64,000 nucleotides of DNA from Plasmodiophora brassicae (taxonomy: Eukaryota > Endomyxa: Phytomyxea > Phytomyxea > Plasmodiophorida): positions 558,001 to 622,000 of the forward strand of contig CP145423.1 of assembly GCA_036867785.1 (NCBI GenBank), read 5' to 3'. Shown here piece by piece: positions 41,346 through 53,949 of this stretch. How positions within the stretch are numbered: the first letter of the stretch is position 1; each line of letters begins with the position of its first letter. A program made the translations under genes and the position numbers. The notes below the pieces were generated by a model. That model did no database searches, was not told the DNA's origin, and saw only the letters and a program-made list of their open reading frames with translations.

Positions 41346-44300
41346 TCACTCGACGACAGCGTCGACGGCATCGGGCAGAGCGTAGCCGATCGCAGACCGG
41401 GGCGACTTGTCGCTGACGGGCGAGGTCGCGCCTGAGCCGTGCGGCAGGTGCCGGCGGCCGCCGCCGTCGTCCGCCTCGCCGTCGGGGAACACGTCGTCCC
41501 GCAACTCGGGGACGTACGGCGCCAGGGTCGACCAGGTCAGGTCCCACAGCTTGTCGTCGAACCCGTCCGGGTCGGCGTGCACGACGCGCAGCGCGTTCTT
41601 CAGCGACTCGGTGACCGTTTCCGACAGCAGCGACTGCCCCGACTCCAGGCTGACGAACCGGCCCAGCGACGTCAGGACGGCCGCCCAGAGCTCCTCGAAC
41701 TGCGGCCGGTCCAGCCGTCGGATAACGGGCAGGCACGACAGGAACAGGCGGCAGACGAAGGACGAGACGGCACAGCGGCACTTCGACAGGTAGTGGGACG
41801 ACGATCGCGTCTCGGACAGGACCCGCATCATGGGCACGATGACCCGGTGGAAGACGTTCGCCCACGCGTCGGGAGGGAACTCGCGGGCCTCGGCCGACAG
41901 CAGGATCTGCTGGAGCGTCACCAGCGAATGCTCCCGCAGGCTGAACTTCTCGCTTGTGCAGACCACGATCCGGAGCGCGTCCAGGACCGACAGACGCAGC
42001 GCCTCCTGGTCGACCGGGAGCTCTGGCGCGGCGTCGTCCGCGCCCTGATCAGGAGCGGCAGCTGTGGGTTCGACCGAGGCGCCGTCGTCAGCGCTGGCCG
42101 CTCGACGGGGGCCATGCGCCGCAAGACCATCGATTCGGCTGTGCAGCAGCAGGAAGTACTCCACAGCACGGAGACGATCCGATACGGTGCCCATCTTGGA
42201 CTGGGCGAACTGGAGATCGACGCGGACGACCGTTTCGAACGTGTCGGCGGAAACGCCATCACAGGTGCGATCGGACAGGATCAGCGCGAGCGTCTCGAAC
42301 GCCGGGCTGTACGTGTGCGACGACGACGCGCAGCGCCTCAGCAGACTCAGGACGATTTTCCAGGCGCGCGCGTTCGGAATGATGGACGAGTTCGCCTGCA
42401 GGATGTGCAGAAGCCCGTTGGCGACCTGCACGGTTGTCAGCCACCGGTTCCAGATATGTAGGACCCTTCGAGGAGGCGCTGACCTGCTGCCCGATACGAT
42501 GGTTGGGATGCCGGACGACGTCGAACTGTGCACAGGTCTCCAGAACGGACACGACGGGCAGGTCGGGACTGTCCAGTGGCAGCAGCTTGAGGCACATCTG
42601 CAGGATGGCAACGCAAACGGCCTCGGCCATGGCGTCTGAAACGGTCAGGGCTTCGACGGTCGCCTTAGGGTGGAGGGTCAGCTCAGCGACATGGCGCAGC
42701 GCCCCTTCCGGATGGCTGCCGGGTTCGTCAGCAGCCATCATCTGCGACTGCAGCAGCCGCTGGAGATGTTCGGCAACGCGAGGCCAGACAAGCTGAGCGC
42801 GATCCCGATTCCGAACGACGACATTGCTCAGGAGCTGCAAGTAAAAGACAGATTGCTTGATGGCAAGCGCAACGTCCTCCTCGAACTTGGGCGCGTAGTG
42901 GTCGACGTCCGACTCGGGTTTGTGTGTCAGGCTCGTCAACGCGTCAACCAATGCATTGAGCGACTCTGCAGGCAGGTAAGCAGTGTCCGCCAATGATTCC
43001 TCGACATGGAGCCCTTCACAGAAGGCGCGGGCATGGTCTCGCGCGGCGTCCAGGCGCGTGGCAACGGACTCGGCATCAGACTGTGCAGGAATCAGCGAAA
43101 CGTGCGTGCGTTCGTGAAACGCGCACATGCCTGATCGCCTGATGCCATCAGGAAGCTCTGAACGGAGCTAAATAGCGACTGGAACGATATGGGCTTCGTG
43201 ACGTAATCGTCGAAGGCAAGATGCCGACGTAGTTCTTTGGCATCTTCTGTACAATACAGTTTAGACGAAACGTGTGTGCACTTGCAGGAATCCCGTACGG
43301 TGGCAGAAATCATCCAGGGCCGACATTGAGGGGGGCAGCAATCCCAGCCTGAGCAGTTGGAAGAGGACCGTCAGCCAACTGCCCCAGGACGTCGACATGC
43401 ATTCCGCGAGGAATGGCCGGAAGGCGAGTCTAACGGCCCGCTGTGCCTGCGACTGGGGCTCCCCCAATGCCAACACGACGTCCTCTAAGTGCAGCGTCAC
43501 GTCAAGCAGCCCTGTGCCAACCGTCAGTACGGGCAAGGGGTGAACCGTATGTCGCCAGGGTACCGGATATTTCACAGCCAAAGCTCACGACGCTGTCGAC
43601 GGCGGCGCTGCAGCGGTACTTGCATCCCAATGAGCCAACCATCTCCAAGGCATTGACGCAGAGGTCGAGAACCACGTTCTATGGCAGGAGACGGTTCAGC
43701 CAGGAAACGCGTTGGTGGGCGACACCACAACGTACCGTGTGGCTTAGGCCATACAGCACACAGACAGAACGCAAGATCGGTTGCCAGATTTCCCCAAACA
43801 GTTCAGCATCGAGCTGCGATCCGTGATAGATGCAATACCTGAGGCGTCGCCAAGCTTAGTGGAACCGGGCACAGGCGACCAGCAAACAGCGCCTACGATC
43901 TGCCCCAGTCGGAGTTGGACCGAGCGATCAGCTCCGACCACAGGCTTCGCGAGATCTCGCCTCCCGGTCCCGGGCTGGATATCTTCAGCTCCTCGCAGAC
44001 AATCGACTGGTACAAATCCTGCAGGAATTCCACAGAGAAGCTTTCGCCGTCGTTGATCCCGCGAACGTTCCGCATAAACTGGTCAAACGTCATCTTCTGT
44101 TTGATGCCATCGTTGTGGGCGTCCTAGCAGCGCGCATATCAGTTCAGCAAACAGCTGGCTAACGGAAAGCGCCGTACAGTGTTCAGCATGATCAGCGCGA
44201 ACGTCAAGATGTGCACAACGTCGGCGTTGGCGAAATCTCTCGAGTTGTGGTCGAAGTAGTGCAGGGAGAACGACTGGACAATGCGATCGATCTGCTGGGC

Positions 44301-46046
44301 CTCGACGGGCAGCCTGAAACCCTCGAGGCAGATCCTCAGCGCCTCGACAACGGTCTTGGCACGAAAGTCGAACAAGGAGATGAAGGCATCGCGCACCTCG
44401 CAGGATAACGGTTTGTGGCCACCCAGGAATTCGCCCAGCACCTGCTTATCAACGACGGGTGTCTGAAACAGCAGCCGGGCCAACCCGTTGGCGTCGTGCC
44501 CGGATTCAATCAGGCCATTCGCTTCGAATGCCGCAATGCCCGCCTTCGGCTTCGCGTTGAACGCCGACACGCACTCGAACAGGATGGATTTCCGCGATCG
44601 CGTCGCCCGAAGCGATTCGACATCGAGGGAACCGTCGGCGCCCGGCGCTTTCGCGAACGAATCCAGGACGGCAAACAGGCAGCGCGCCGCAAGGACATGG
44701 TTGCCCGTCGGCGACGCTGATTCAGCGGGGAACGCGGCTGCGCACAGAAACCGGACGACATTGCTGAAGACGTTCGTGGCGCGCAGGCAGCAATCGTAGT
44801 TGATGAACAGTTCCCGGTAGACGCCCGGCAGGCGGGCTAGATCCGCTAGGCTCTCCAGCACAATCTCCTGGACTTCGGGCGGCGCCTCCGACTTGCCCAA
44901 GAAGACGGTGTTGACAAGGACCTCGATCTGAACCTTGAAGTGCGCGCGAAGGTTCGAAACGATGACGAAGGCGATGCGAACGACGAGGGCGACGACCGAC
45001 GTCACCTGCGATCGTGCGTTCTGCAGAAGGAACGCGCAGACGTCGTCCTGGATCAGGCACAGCAACGACCTGTCCTGGGCCAGGTCGTTGCCGCCGTGCA
45101 CGATCGCCTCCAGGATCAAGTGCAGGACGAGTTCGACGGTGCGGACGTTGCCGGTGGTACGCTGCGACGCAGCACGACCCATGGCGACCAGGTTGCCGAG
45201 GACCTTCACCATGCAGGCCACCCCGAACCGCTGCTCGATGTGTGGCGTATTGGTGGAATGCGCACGGTCCAGGACGTCGTCGTTGCCCGCGACCGCGGCG
45301 GCCACGCGCGCGAACACGACCCTGACCATTTCGAAGAGCGAGTGCCGGGCGCGGTCGCCGAGCAGCTGAGAGTACTCGGGCGGGCGCATCTGACGGTTGA
45401 TCCGGAAACAGGTCTGGACCATTTCCCAGACGGTCGTGTCCGACAGGTACGCGGCGTGCTCGACGGCGAGGCACGCCAGGTGCACCTGCAGGATCTGCAT
45501 GAGGACCAGCTCGTCGTGGCCGGCATCGGTCGCCTCGAACCGGCAGTGCGTGCCCGCGTCGGCGATGTCGGCGACGGCGGCGGCCGCATGCGCCGACGCC
45601 GCCGCGAACATGCCCGATGTCAGGAATCGGTACAGCGACGACAGGGCGGCGCCCGTGATCGGCCCGCTGGTCTCCTCCGAACGAATGGCGGCCACGAACG
45701 GACGGATCAACTCCAACCTGTCGAACTCGTCGCCGATGCCTGAGACGAACCATGAACGACAGCAGTGCAACGCAGGGCAGCGTACCCCGCATACCGTCTG
45801 TATTGTCGAGCGACCATCTAAGGTTCTGGAAGCTCTGCATCAGCCACGGTTCCTCGACGTACGCGCCATCCTGCACGCCCCCCCGCGTTCAGTACGAGCC
45901 GGGCGAGCGTCGCGCGCGCGGAGCCGTACCGTCGAGCGCCACCGGCGATTCTGTCGCATGACGCGCATCACCTCGAGCGTCTCGCCGACGACCAGGTCGT
46001 GGTGCAGGCGGCAGCGGCGCCGCGCGGCGTCGTCCGCCATGGCCAT
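41346..46046 (-). CDS. GBF1: GBF1/GNOM-type large ARF guanine-nucleotide exchange factor
   Basis: A large multi-exon minus-strand gene; not every intron was placed. It starts near MAMADDAARRRCRLHHD. The order of blocks follows GBF1: LVVGETLEVMRVMRQNRRW; FVAAIRSEETSGPITGAAL; ILQVHLACLAVEHAAYLSD and the HUS region; then the Sec7 domain (~44,560-43,900) with FNAKPKAGIAAFEANGLI, GEFLGGHKPL, EALRICLEGFRLPVEAQ, FANADVVHILTFALIMLNT and MTFDQFMRNVRGINDG. After Sec7 come the HDS regions, ending LLSETVTESLKNALRVV and LAPYVPELRDDVF. It activates ARF GTPases at the Golgi for COPI coat assembly. The 43,130-43,740 stretch contains several exons I could not join exactly. Confidence 0.85.
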
Positions 46047-46376
46047 GGGGCCCCGGCGACGGCGATGCTTTGCGGCAGAGAGCGAGACGTGCGCCTGGGC
46101 CGCGCGCCTTCCTCGTCGCTGCGCGGGCCGCAGACCCGCGGGCGTCGTCGTCCCCAAAAATACGCCGCCGCCGTCGGCGCCACGTTACGCGACGCGGTGC
46201 CGGTCCGTCGTGCAGCGACGACGAGTCGACCGAGGGGGGCTGCTGGCGTCCGATACAGCCGTCCGATTCCTCGTGCACGACCGATTGGACTGGCTCGGGC
46301 GAACTGTGTGCTCCTGGGAACACGGAAACTACCGTGATATCGCTCGACCTACGTAGTGAATGGTGCGATGTAGAGA

Positions 46377-46952
46377 TTAGGCAGCCGATCGGTCGTTTGC
46401 GGCACTGCTGCGGTCGTAGGTTCTGACGGAGAGGGTATCGGCATCGGCGGCGGATACGAGGGACCGCCCCATGGGATCATCGAGGACGATCGAGAACGGG
46501 GCGTCGCCGTCGATGTACTGCTGCAGTTCGTCCAGCATGTCGAGTCGTTCGGGGGTGAGCCCAGACGGCGCCGATAACGTCGCGTAGATCTCCTCGAGCA
46601 TCGATTTCACAGAGCAGAACCGGGACCCCTCCACGTCGGCCTGTAGACCGATGTCGGGGATCGACACGGTCGCCGTCGTCGACTTGACGATATCCCGGGC
46701 GAGGTCGGCCTGCGATGCGACCTCGAGCGTGACCGCGCGACCGGTCGGCCCAGGGGCGCCCGATTCATCCACGACCGATTGGCGGAACCCGCAGTGGGCG
46801 CACTGGTGCACGCGCAGGCGCACGTCCTGGAACCCTTCCTGCAGCGACCCCGCGATGTACGTGTCGCTCTCGTCGCCGCACTGCTCGCAGCGGCCCGGGA
46901 CGACCTCGACTATGTGAATCAGCAACCCGCCGCTGCCTTGCCCGCTAGCCAT
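46377..46952 (-). CDS. ZPR1-type zinc-finger protein, single module
   Basis: 191 residues from MASGQGSGGLLIHIV. One ZPR1 module: zinc knuckle CEQCGDES and CAHCGFRQ (C4), then VTLEVASQADLARDIVKSTT, SIPDIGLQADVEGSRF and PFSIVLDDPMGRSLV. Canonical eukaryotic ZPR1 is ~450 residues with two such modules and acts as an eEF1A chaperone. Only one module is present, and the flanking genes leave no room for the other. Single-module ZPR1 proteins are known in archaea. Confidence 0.75.
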   Translation of the reverse strand: MASGQGSGGLLIHIVEVVPGRCEQCGDESDTYIAGSLQEGFQDVRLRVHQCAHCGFRQSVVDESGAPGPTGRAVTLEVASQADLARDIVKSTTATVSIPDIGLQADVEGSRFCSVKSMLEEIYATLSAPSGLTPERLDMLDELQQYIDGDAPFSIVLDDPMGRSLVSAADADTLSVRTYDRSSAANDRSAA

Positions 46953-47096
46953 AGGTAGTATGCGGCGAGCCGCGAATGACGACGCCGCCGCCGCACAGTC
47001 CGTGGAACTGCGCAACTGCAGTCACGCTATTTCCGGTAAGTGTTATACTCGCCACTTAACGGTGGACCACCACGGCGATGTTGTACTAAGGCTACG

Positions 47097-50000
47097 TTAA
47101 AGGTCCCGCGACGGTATCATGACGACGTCCCAGGCGGCGGGTTTCCGGCCGGATTTCAGGCTGGACTGCAGGGCGCGATGCCACATCTGCCGTGCGGAAT
47201 CGCAGACGAAGAAGACGGACAGCTTGTGCTGGCCGACCCCGAGGACAAGGATCGCGCGGGGCGTCTCGGCCACCTCGACTGAGTCGATCTTGGACAGGGC
47301 GAGATACCCGCCGAGTGCGTCGGCACCCGCGGCCCACCCCGATGTGGAGAGCGCCTGCAGCTGCGCCGACGGGATGTCGGGCGCTTCCACAGGAACGGGC
47401 GACTCTTTGGCGGCGTAGACGAACTCGAACAGCTTCTGTTCGTGGGGCTTGCACGCCCAGACCAGCGACCGCCGTTCGAGCGTGCCGTTGTCACGTAGAA
47501 CGTCGACCAGGGTGCACAAACGCACGACCGCGCCCGGTACGGGTGCCTGCCGCACCTGCCACCAGGCCGAACAGAAGAGCCGGCACTTCCGCGTCAGGAC
47601 GGCAGCAACGCTGTCAGCGGCGCCGAACGCGCGCAGCACCCACGTCTGCCGTGTGATTCTGGCGTCCCCGTCGCACCCACCTTCCACGTACCCGACCGTG
47701 ATCTCCTGCCCGGTCGCGTCCAGTTCCGCTTCGTAAATGTCGCCGTAGTGCAGGCGCTGGAACGACGACGGCGCGTCGGTGATGGCGGCACCGATGTACG
47801 CGTAGTGGCAGGAGAGGATCAGGACTCGCGGGACGATCCCCGCACCGAACAGGACGCTGCGTGCGGGCGCACGCACCTCGATCGTAGCGGCGGCTTCGAG
47901 AAATTCGTCGACGGCGAAGACCTGCGCGTCCAGCATGCGTTGCTGTAAGGCGCGCGCCGACGCAGCGAGCGACGCTCGTCCAAGCACGTCGGCGAGGTAC
48001 GATGGTCGTAACGAGACGCCTTGCACGACGGCCAGCCGCACGTAGTCCTTCGTCAGCGCGTCGCCGGCCTCGGCGAGGACGTTGCACAGCCGGGCGCGCA
48101 TCGTGTCGATCAGGGTGCCGCACCCGGGGCGGATCTCCCGCAGGACGACGTCGCCTGTGCCCGCTGTGTACGTTCCCGCCGCCATCTCCAGGTCGTAGTC
48201 CAGCATGGCGTGCACGTGCGCCAACGGGAGCAGGTCGGCAATGACGAACTCCTGCAGGTCGGCGTTGCGTTCGGCGAGGCGCGCCGCGTACGCGCCGGTC
48301 CCTTCCCGAAGGACAGACGCGCCGGCGGCGGCGTCGTTCAGGCGCGCCAGGTAATGGAGCTTGCGGACGGCGCTGATGGCGTCGTCGAAGGCGCCGGCAG
48401 CGCACGCCATCGTCGCCTCCAGGCCGGGCGCCAATCGTCGTTCCGTCGACGACCGCGAACGGATTACGCGGGTGACGCGCGCCATCAGCTGCGCGACGGC
48501 GTCCACGGCCAGGATGACGTCGTCGCAGGACTCGATGAACGGTTCGACGGCCCAGGCCGGCACTCCCCCCGTCAGGCTCGCCGACAGGACCGAGCAGAGC
48601 TTGGCGCCCAGATACAGGGCATCGCCGGGCCCGTCCTGGTGACAGTGTCAAACGTGTCCATGGAGCAGCGAAACGCATCGATGCGAGGTACCTTATGGAA
48701 GACAGCGCCCAGCACAGCAGACAGCCAGGACGGGCGCAGGACCTGTCGTGTCGCCTTCCGACGGGACGCCATCGTCGCCGACGACGACGTCAAGAGCGCG
48801 CTGATGAGGCGCAGGTAGGCGGAGAGGGTCAGGCCGGCGACGTCAACGCAACGGGTGCCGTCCACGACCGTCACCTGCGCCTGCCATTGCTGGTGCCGCC
48901 CAGGCGGTCGGTGCCGCGTCGAGTGATCCGCACCGCGATTCGGTTCGACCTGGAGGTCGCAGAACGTGGTCGAGGCCAGCAGCTCGGTGGCGAACCCGAG
49001 CAGGTTCTCCTCGCCGGTGCCGATGGCGGGCGGTGTCCACACGTCGGGCACGGGCGGGTCCGGCCCGTCGGAGAACGCCGCCTCCAGGTCCCTCATGAAG
49101 TGGGCGGATCGGGTCTCCGGCGTTGGGCACGATGCCGGCGGTGGCAACGGCGGCGATGGTTCCCCGTCAGCGACGGCGTGCTCTCGCATCGTCTTCTCGT
49201 ACGCTTCGCGAGTGTACGCCTCGATGCGCGGTCGCATGGACCGTGCGCGTCCGAGATCCACGCCCGAATCGGCCGGCGCCATGGCGACCACCAGGGCGTG
49301 AATCCGCGCCAGGCCACTGAGCAGGTCGGGCGTCGAGGCTGCCGCCTGCGAACGCTGCCGTCGCATAAGCAGCGCCCGGATCTGCCCCTGGACGGTCGTC
49401 CCATCGTGGTCGATGCGCTCTTCGAGCGGCACGTCCAGCTGCGCGTGCCACTCGAAGGTGACGCGCCCCGGCGCGTGGTGGGCGGCGATCCGGAACACGT
49501 TGTCGTGTTTCTCGAGCCAGGCGCCGTGCGCGCTGCCGTCGGCGACCGTGAGCGTCAGTCGGGAGCTGCAGGCATAGACACAGGCCCGCGCGTCAGCAGA
49601 AAGTCCGGGACTGCACATGCACAACTGCGCGCGCGCACTTCGCCCACTTACCGTTGGTGCAGGCCGGCCCAGCGCGTGACGTGCGCGATCAGCTCGAGGC
49701 GCGCGTCGTACGCGTCCTGCGCGTCCAGCATGTCGCCGACGACGAGCGTGTGGATGACGGCCGTGTTCGGGTCGGCGTCGTCGGCGGCGACGCCGGCGAA
49801 CCCGACAATGCCGCCCCGGGCCAGCACGACGAAATGCCGTTCGACCCGAGCGCCAACCTCGCAGGTTGCCACCGCCCGCCAGTGCTCGACGGGCGCCGGC
49901 CCGCTGACCGACCCCGATGCAATGCCCGTCTCGAGACGGTGCATCAGGTCGGCGTGCGCCACCTGCAGCGGGACCAGGCGCAGGCGAGCGGTGGGCGCAG

Positions 50001-52135
50001 GGCGCCACAGGCCCGATTCCCGGGCGACGCACTCGGCGAGGACGCGCCCGCTTGGCGCTGCGGTCCACGTCGCCACATCGGCGGATGCCTCCACGAGTCG
50101 TGCCACGACGTCGTCCCTGCGGTCGCCGGCGACCGTGTCGGCGACCTGCTGCAGGCACCGGAACACGACGCGCTGCATCTGGGCACGTACCCGGTGCACG
50201 TCCTCGCCCGTTTCCGCGACCTGCGACGCGGTTGCCTCGGCCATCTCAGCGAGGTCGTCCAGCGCGCCCAGGACGACGGCCGCGTTGAACGCCAGCGGCG
50301 TCTGCTCGATGGCGACGGGCGCGGCCGGTGCGTCGCCGGGTGCCAGCGCCGTGACGAACTCGCCGGCCAGTGTCTTGCCGAGCAGGACCCGGGCCCTGGA
50401 TGACGGCGTCGCGTGAACCGCACGCCAGAGGGCGACGTTTCGCCAGGCCAGGTGCAGCAGTTTCACACAGGACTGGCGCAGGCGCGCGATGCTGTCGGGA
50501 TTGTCGATCAGCGGGTCGCCGGCGCGTTCGCTGGCGTCGGCGCACGATTCCAGCAGCGCCAGGGTCCCGTTGACGAGCGCCCCCAGGTCCAGGTCGGCGT
50601 GGTCGGCGTTCAGCGCGCCGGCGATCACCCGGAATGCGACGTAGACGAGAACGGAGGCGGCGTCGTGCACATGGTGACGCATGATCGTCGGCGCGGTCAC
50701 GATCAGCGACGTCAGCTGAGCGGGTTGCATTGCGGCGCCTAAGACAGCGACCGCACGAAGCGCTTCAGACCGGATGGCCCAATGCTGGACGGCGGCGACA
50801 ATCTCCAGCAAACGTTTCGTGACAACGCGCATGACGCGCTCGTAGTTGACGAAGGCGGGTGGCGTTGCCGCCGTCGCGTACCGAACGATGAGACGGATGA
50901 CGACGACGAGCGCGTCAACGTCGTCGCCGGCCACGACGAGGCGCCCTTCGTAGCGGTGCTCGTACTGGACGATCATTCGCGGGATCTGCTTGACGACCTC
51001 GACGAGGCACAGTCGCCCGCTCCAGGCGGCGTCGGCCATGGCCGCAGGATTATCGGCCCGTTTCGTATCGAACGTCTCGAGAAGGGCGCAGGCCGACCTG
51101 GCGAACACGTCGAAGTTGTCTGCGGCCACCTCGATGACGTGGCGTTCCACTCGCAGGCGCGCCTTCTCATCCGGCAGGGACTTCACGCTGGGCAGTGATG
51201 CAACGATGCCGCTGAGCACTTCGATCTGCCGACAGACTCGGGTACGACGGGCCACCAGGGCGGTATCGGCGGCACATGCGGCTCGGTTCGTCAGGTGGCG
51301 CAACCCTCGAACAAGGTCGGAGACGAAGAGCTCGTGGTCGATCGACGCTGTGGCGAACGCGGCGGCCGCGGCTGGGGATCGCAGCGAGACGACCCCGATC
51401 AGGTGTAACGCCTCGAACAGGTCATCGAGCTCGCGCGCGTTCAGCGAATCAACAGCTCGAACCTGTCCCGATGACTTGTCGATGACGATGTCGACGAGTT
51501 GGGACACGTACGTCGCACCGTTTGGCGAAACATCCAGGAACGACGATGCCGATTGAGCGTCTTTGACGAGGAGGCTCAGCAGGCGGAACAGGGGCGCAGG
51601 GGTTAGGTCAGACAACGCCACCCAGTATTCAAGGAGGCGAGGGATATGTCCACGTAGAAGATCGCAAGCTTCGCTGCCGTAATACGGGTGCATAGCGTAT
51701 CTCGACATGATGGCCAGCAGCGATTCCAGCTCTGCGAGCGGGTCATTGGTAATCGCAGCACATTACGAACCGTGACGATCTACCGGTATCCATCTGGACG
51801 ACTTTGAGGAGGTTCGGCAGGGATTCCTCCAAGCTGGCCATGGCGGCGGCAGGGCTGGCTTCCATCAGGTCCCCAACGATGACCTGCAACATCGGCTCGC
51901 TGCTGATGTCGTTGATAGCGGCCAGGCGTAGCACGGCGGAACCGAGATGCATGAGGACCTGCAATTCCGTGCCGTACTTTTGGATCACTGACCGACTGGT
52001 GCCGACGATCTTGGCGACCGCGTCATTTTCGTCTTCATCCTTCCCAAACATCCATTCCTTGCTGCTCAGGGATTTGTCCTTTCCAGACCTAGGCGGGGTA
52101 GGTGGATACAATGGAGCGCCCCGCGACATTGTCAT
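47097..52135 (-). CDS. 1,614-residue protein of unknown function
   Basis: Four exons, 52135-51784, 51731-49652, 49565-48692 and 48635-47097 (introns 52, 86 and 56 nt), one open frame. The two short introns join frames cleanly (VVQMDT to ELESLLA; LGAVFHK to DGPGDALYLG). The sequence is mostly alpha-helical, rich in Ala, Val, Leu, Arg and Asp, with no membrane segment, no signal peptide and no motif I recognise. The middle (FRIAAHHAPGRVTFEWHA) and the C-terminus look beta-rich and could be small folded domains. It could be a helical-repeat scaffold such as a trafficking or microtubule factor, but I cannot name one. Confidence 0.75.
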
Positions 52136-53089
52136 TACCTAGAGAGTTCGATACTGCCGATGAGGCCGACAAGGCTAGTGACGGCATTGTCTATAGTGTC
52201 GCTGTCGACAGCTGTGTGGAGGGCAGTAACGGCGATGCCGGCCAGCGGATCACTGTTGACGGCATCGGCCGGCGAGCGGACACGTGGCAACAGCTGGACC
52301 ATGCCTATATGCGCACGCAGGTGGGCTGCCGGCGAGGCGATCCCAATGAGGACGATTATGCTTTCCCTGTGACTGGGGGTACACAGGGCTGACATCGCCC
52401 CACTCGGCCCCGCGTGCTGGCAATTGTTTAAACGCTTGACTTGACCCCCTGTGGGCATTCATGGGCATCCGCCGCCGTCAACATCGTGTAGGAAACATGT
52501 GTACCACAACGCACGAGCGGGCTGGTGTCGCATGATGCGGCAAAGTGACCATCCCAGCGTGCAGCGCCGCAAAAAGGGATTGGTGGGCAGGATTCGACCT
52601 GCCGTAAGTATGGCGCCGCCCTAAAGTTCCCCGGCGGTCGAGAAGTCCGTCGCGGTGTCCGCCACGGCATCCGTTTCGCGAGGTACGGCGTCCTCGGTCG
52701 TCACTTGCCAATTCGCGCTATGCGTCCTTGGGTTGCCAGCCTCAACGTTTCGAACGGTACGTAAGCCAGTTGATTTGGAAAGGCGTTAAGCCGGATTCTG
52801 GATTCTGATGACAAGAATTGTTTGTTGATGGCGTGTAATGATACGTTTTTCTATACCATCTTTCGGGGCTGACCAGTACAATCGATTTTCATTCTGTCCG
52901 ATGTCGTCGTGTGCTTCGAGATTTTAATCCTTGGTTTTGATCCTGCAGGTGATATCCACGGCACCGAGTGAGCTGATCCGCTCATATTCGGGGATGGGGT
53001 AGAAAGGCGTAGAATTGCAGAATCCCGTTGTGGAAGGCGCCGCTGTACGGTTTCCCGGAATCGGGTTCGACCATGGCCCCAACACCTGA
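52136..53089. other. Poorly resolved region with possible minus-strand exons
   Basis: On the minus strand, 52,428-52,670 has a Cys-containing protein-like frame (RQVESCPPIPFCGAARWDG, YTMLTAADAHECPQG). 52,690-52,780 has another (LAYVPFETLRLATQGRIA). They could be two exons of one gene with an ~84-nt intron, but no family is recognised. At 52,576-52,605 the minus strand has a T-arm-like hairpin (GCAGG TCGAAT CCTGC) followed by a T5 tract. No complete tRNA can be folded around it. Nothing else is seen to 53,089. Confidence 0.25.
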
Positions 53090-53190
53090 ACGTGGCTACC
53101 GACCCGTCTATACATACACTGCTCACGGTTTAGTCTGAACATGATCGGCAGCCGCTGATCGGCAAAGGGTTGGAAAATAGTGGTGGTTGT
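53090..53190. repeat. Dispersed repeat shared with the chitin-synthase palindrome
   Basis: About 100 bases here closely match 56,560-56,670 and the reverse complement of 62,890-62,965. Shared landmarks are ACACTGCTCACGGTT, CTGAACA followed by GATCGGC, and GCCGCTGATCGGCAA. Differences are scattered substitutions. So material from the repeat at 55.6-64 kb also lies downstream of chitin synthase 2. The rest of 53,190-53,949 shows no supported gene. Confidence 0.75.
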
Positions 53191-53949
53191 ATAGAGTGTC
53201 GAGGCACGCACCTCGAGCTCGGCATCAGCGTATGCCACAGCGGGCTGACAGTGATGAACAAGGACGGAAGCAGTAGCAAGAAAAGGAACCAAGAAACCGG
53301 GCAGATACAGCGGCAACAGGCTGCAGGCGGCGTTAAAGGCCCTGGAATATACAACTGCAAGCGGCAATCCTCTACAGGAGTTGCACGCGACCCGTGTGCC
53401 ACTAAACAAACCACGTGGACACGGGCTCTGCACGACGCGATCGTACGCGTTTGGGCAGCTGTTTCGCGCGCGTGACAACACAATGTGCACACGGTAACCG
53501 GGTATATGTTTCACGAATAGCAATGGATTCAGACAAGAACGATGCCGTCGGGGTTGGAACGCGCTGCGCGGCAGATTCAAGGATCATGAGCCGCGCGCCT
53601 GAAGACGAGGCAGACCAGGACGACCGGATAGAGCGACGTCAGCTGATGCACCCGGCCATCGTGGTGCGCCTCCCCATCAATTGTCAGGCCGGTTCGACTG
53701 ACTGGCCCGCTCTCCGCTTACGTTCCTCTCCGTACAGGCCGTTCCTGTAGGGGCGCCAGTGTACCTGGGTACACGTACGCCATCGTAATGTTCACGGCCA
53801 TTCCCGCTACTCGTCATCGCCATCGAAGGTCAGGGGATCGGCCGCCTGATGGCCGTGATCACCTGCATGGGTTCTACCCGGCCGCCATGGGCCTGTGACA
53901 ATTCGAGATGCGGCTAAACTGATCATGTGTATCATGGTGATATCGGCAG

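Noticed and set aside
42259-43128. Treating the two long minus-strand frames at 41,346-43,128 as separate genes
   Set aside because: Their content follows the HDS regions of GBF1 in order and continues the Sec7 gene upstream, so they are exons of one gene.
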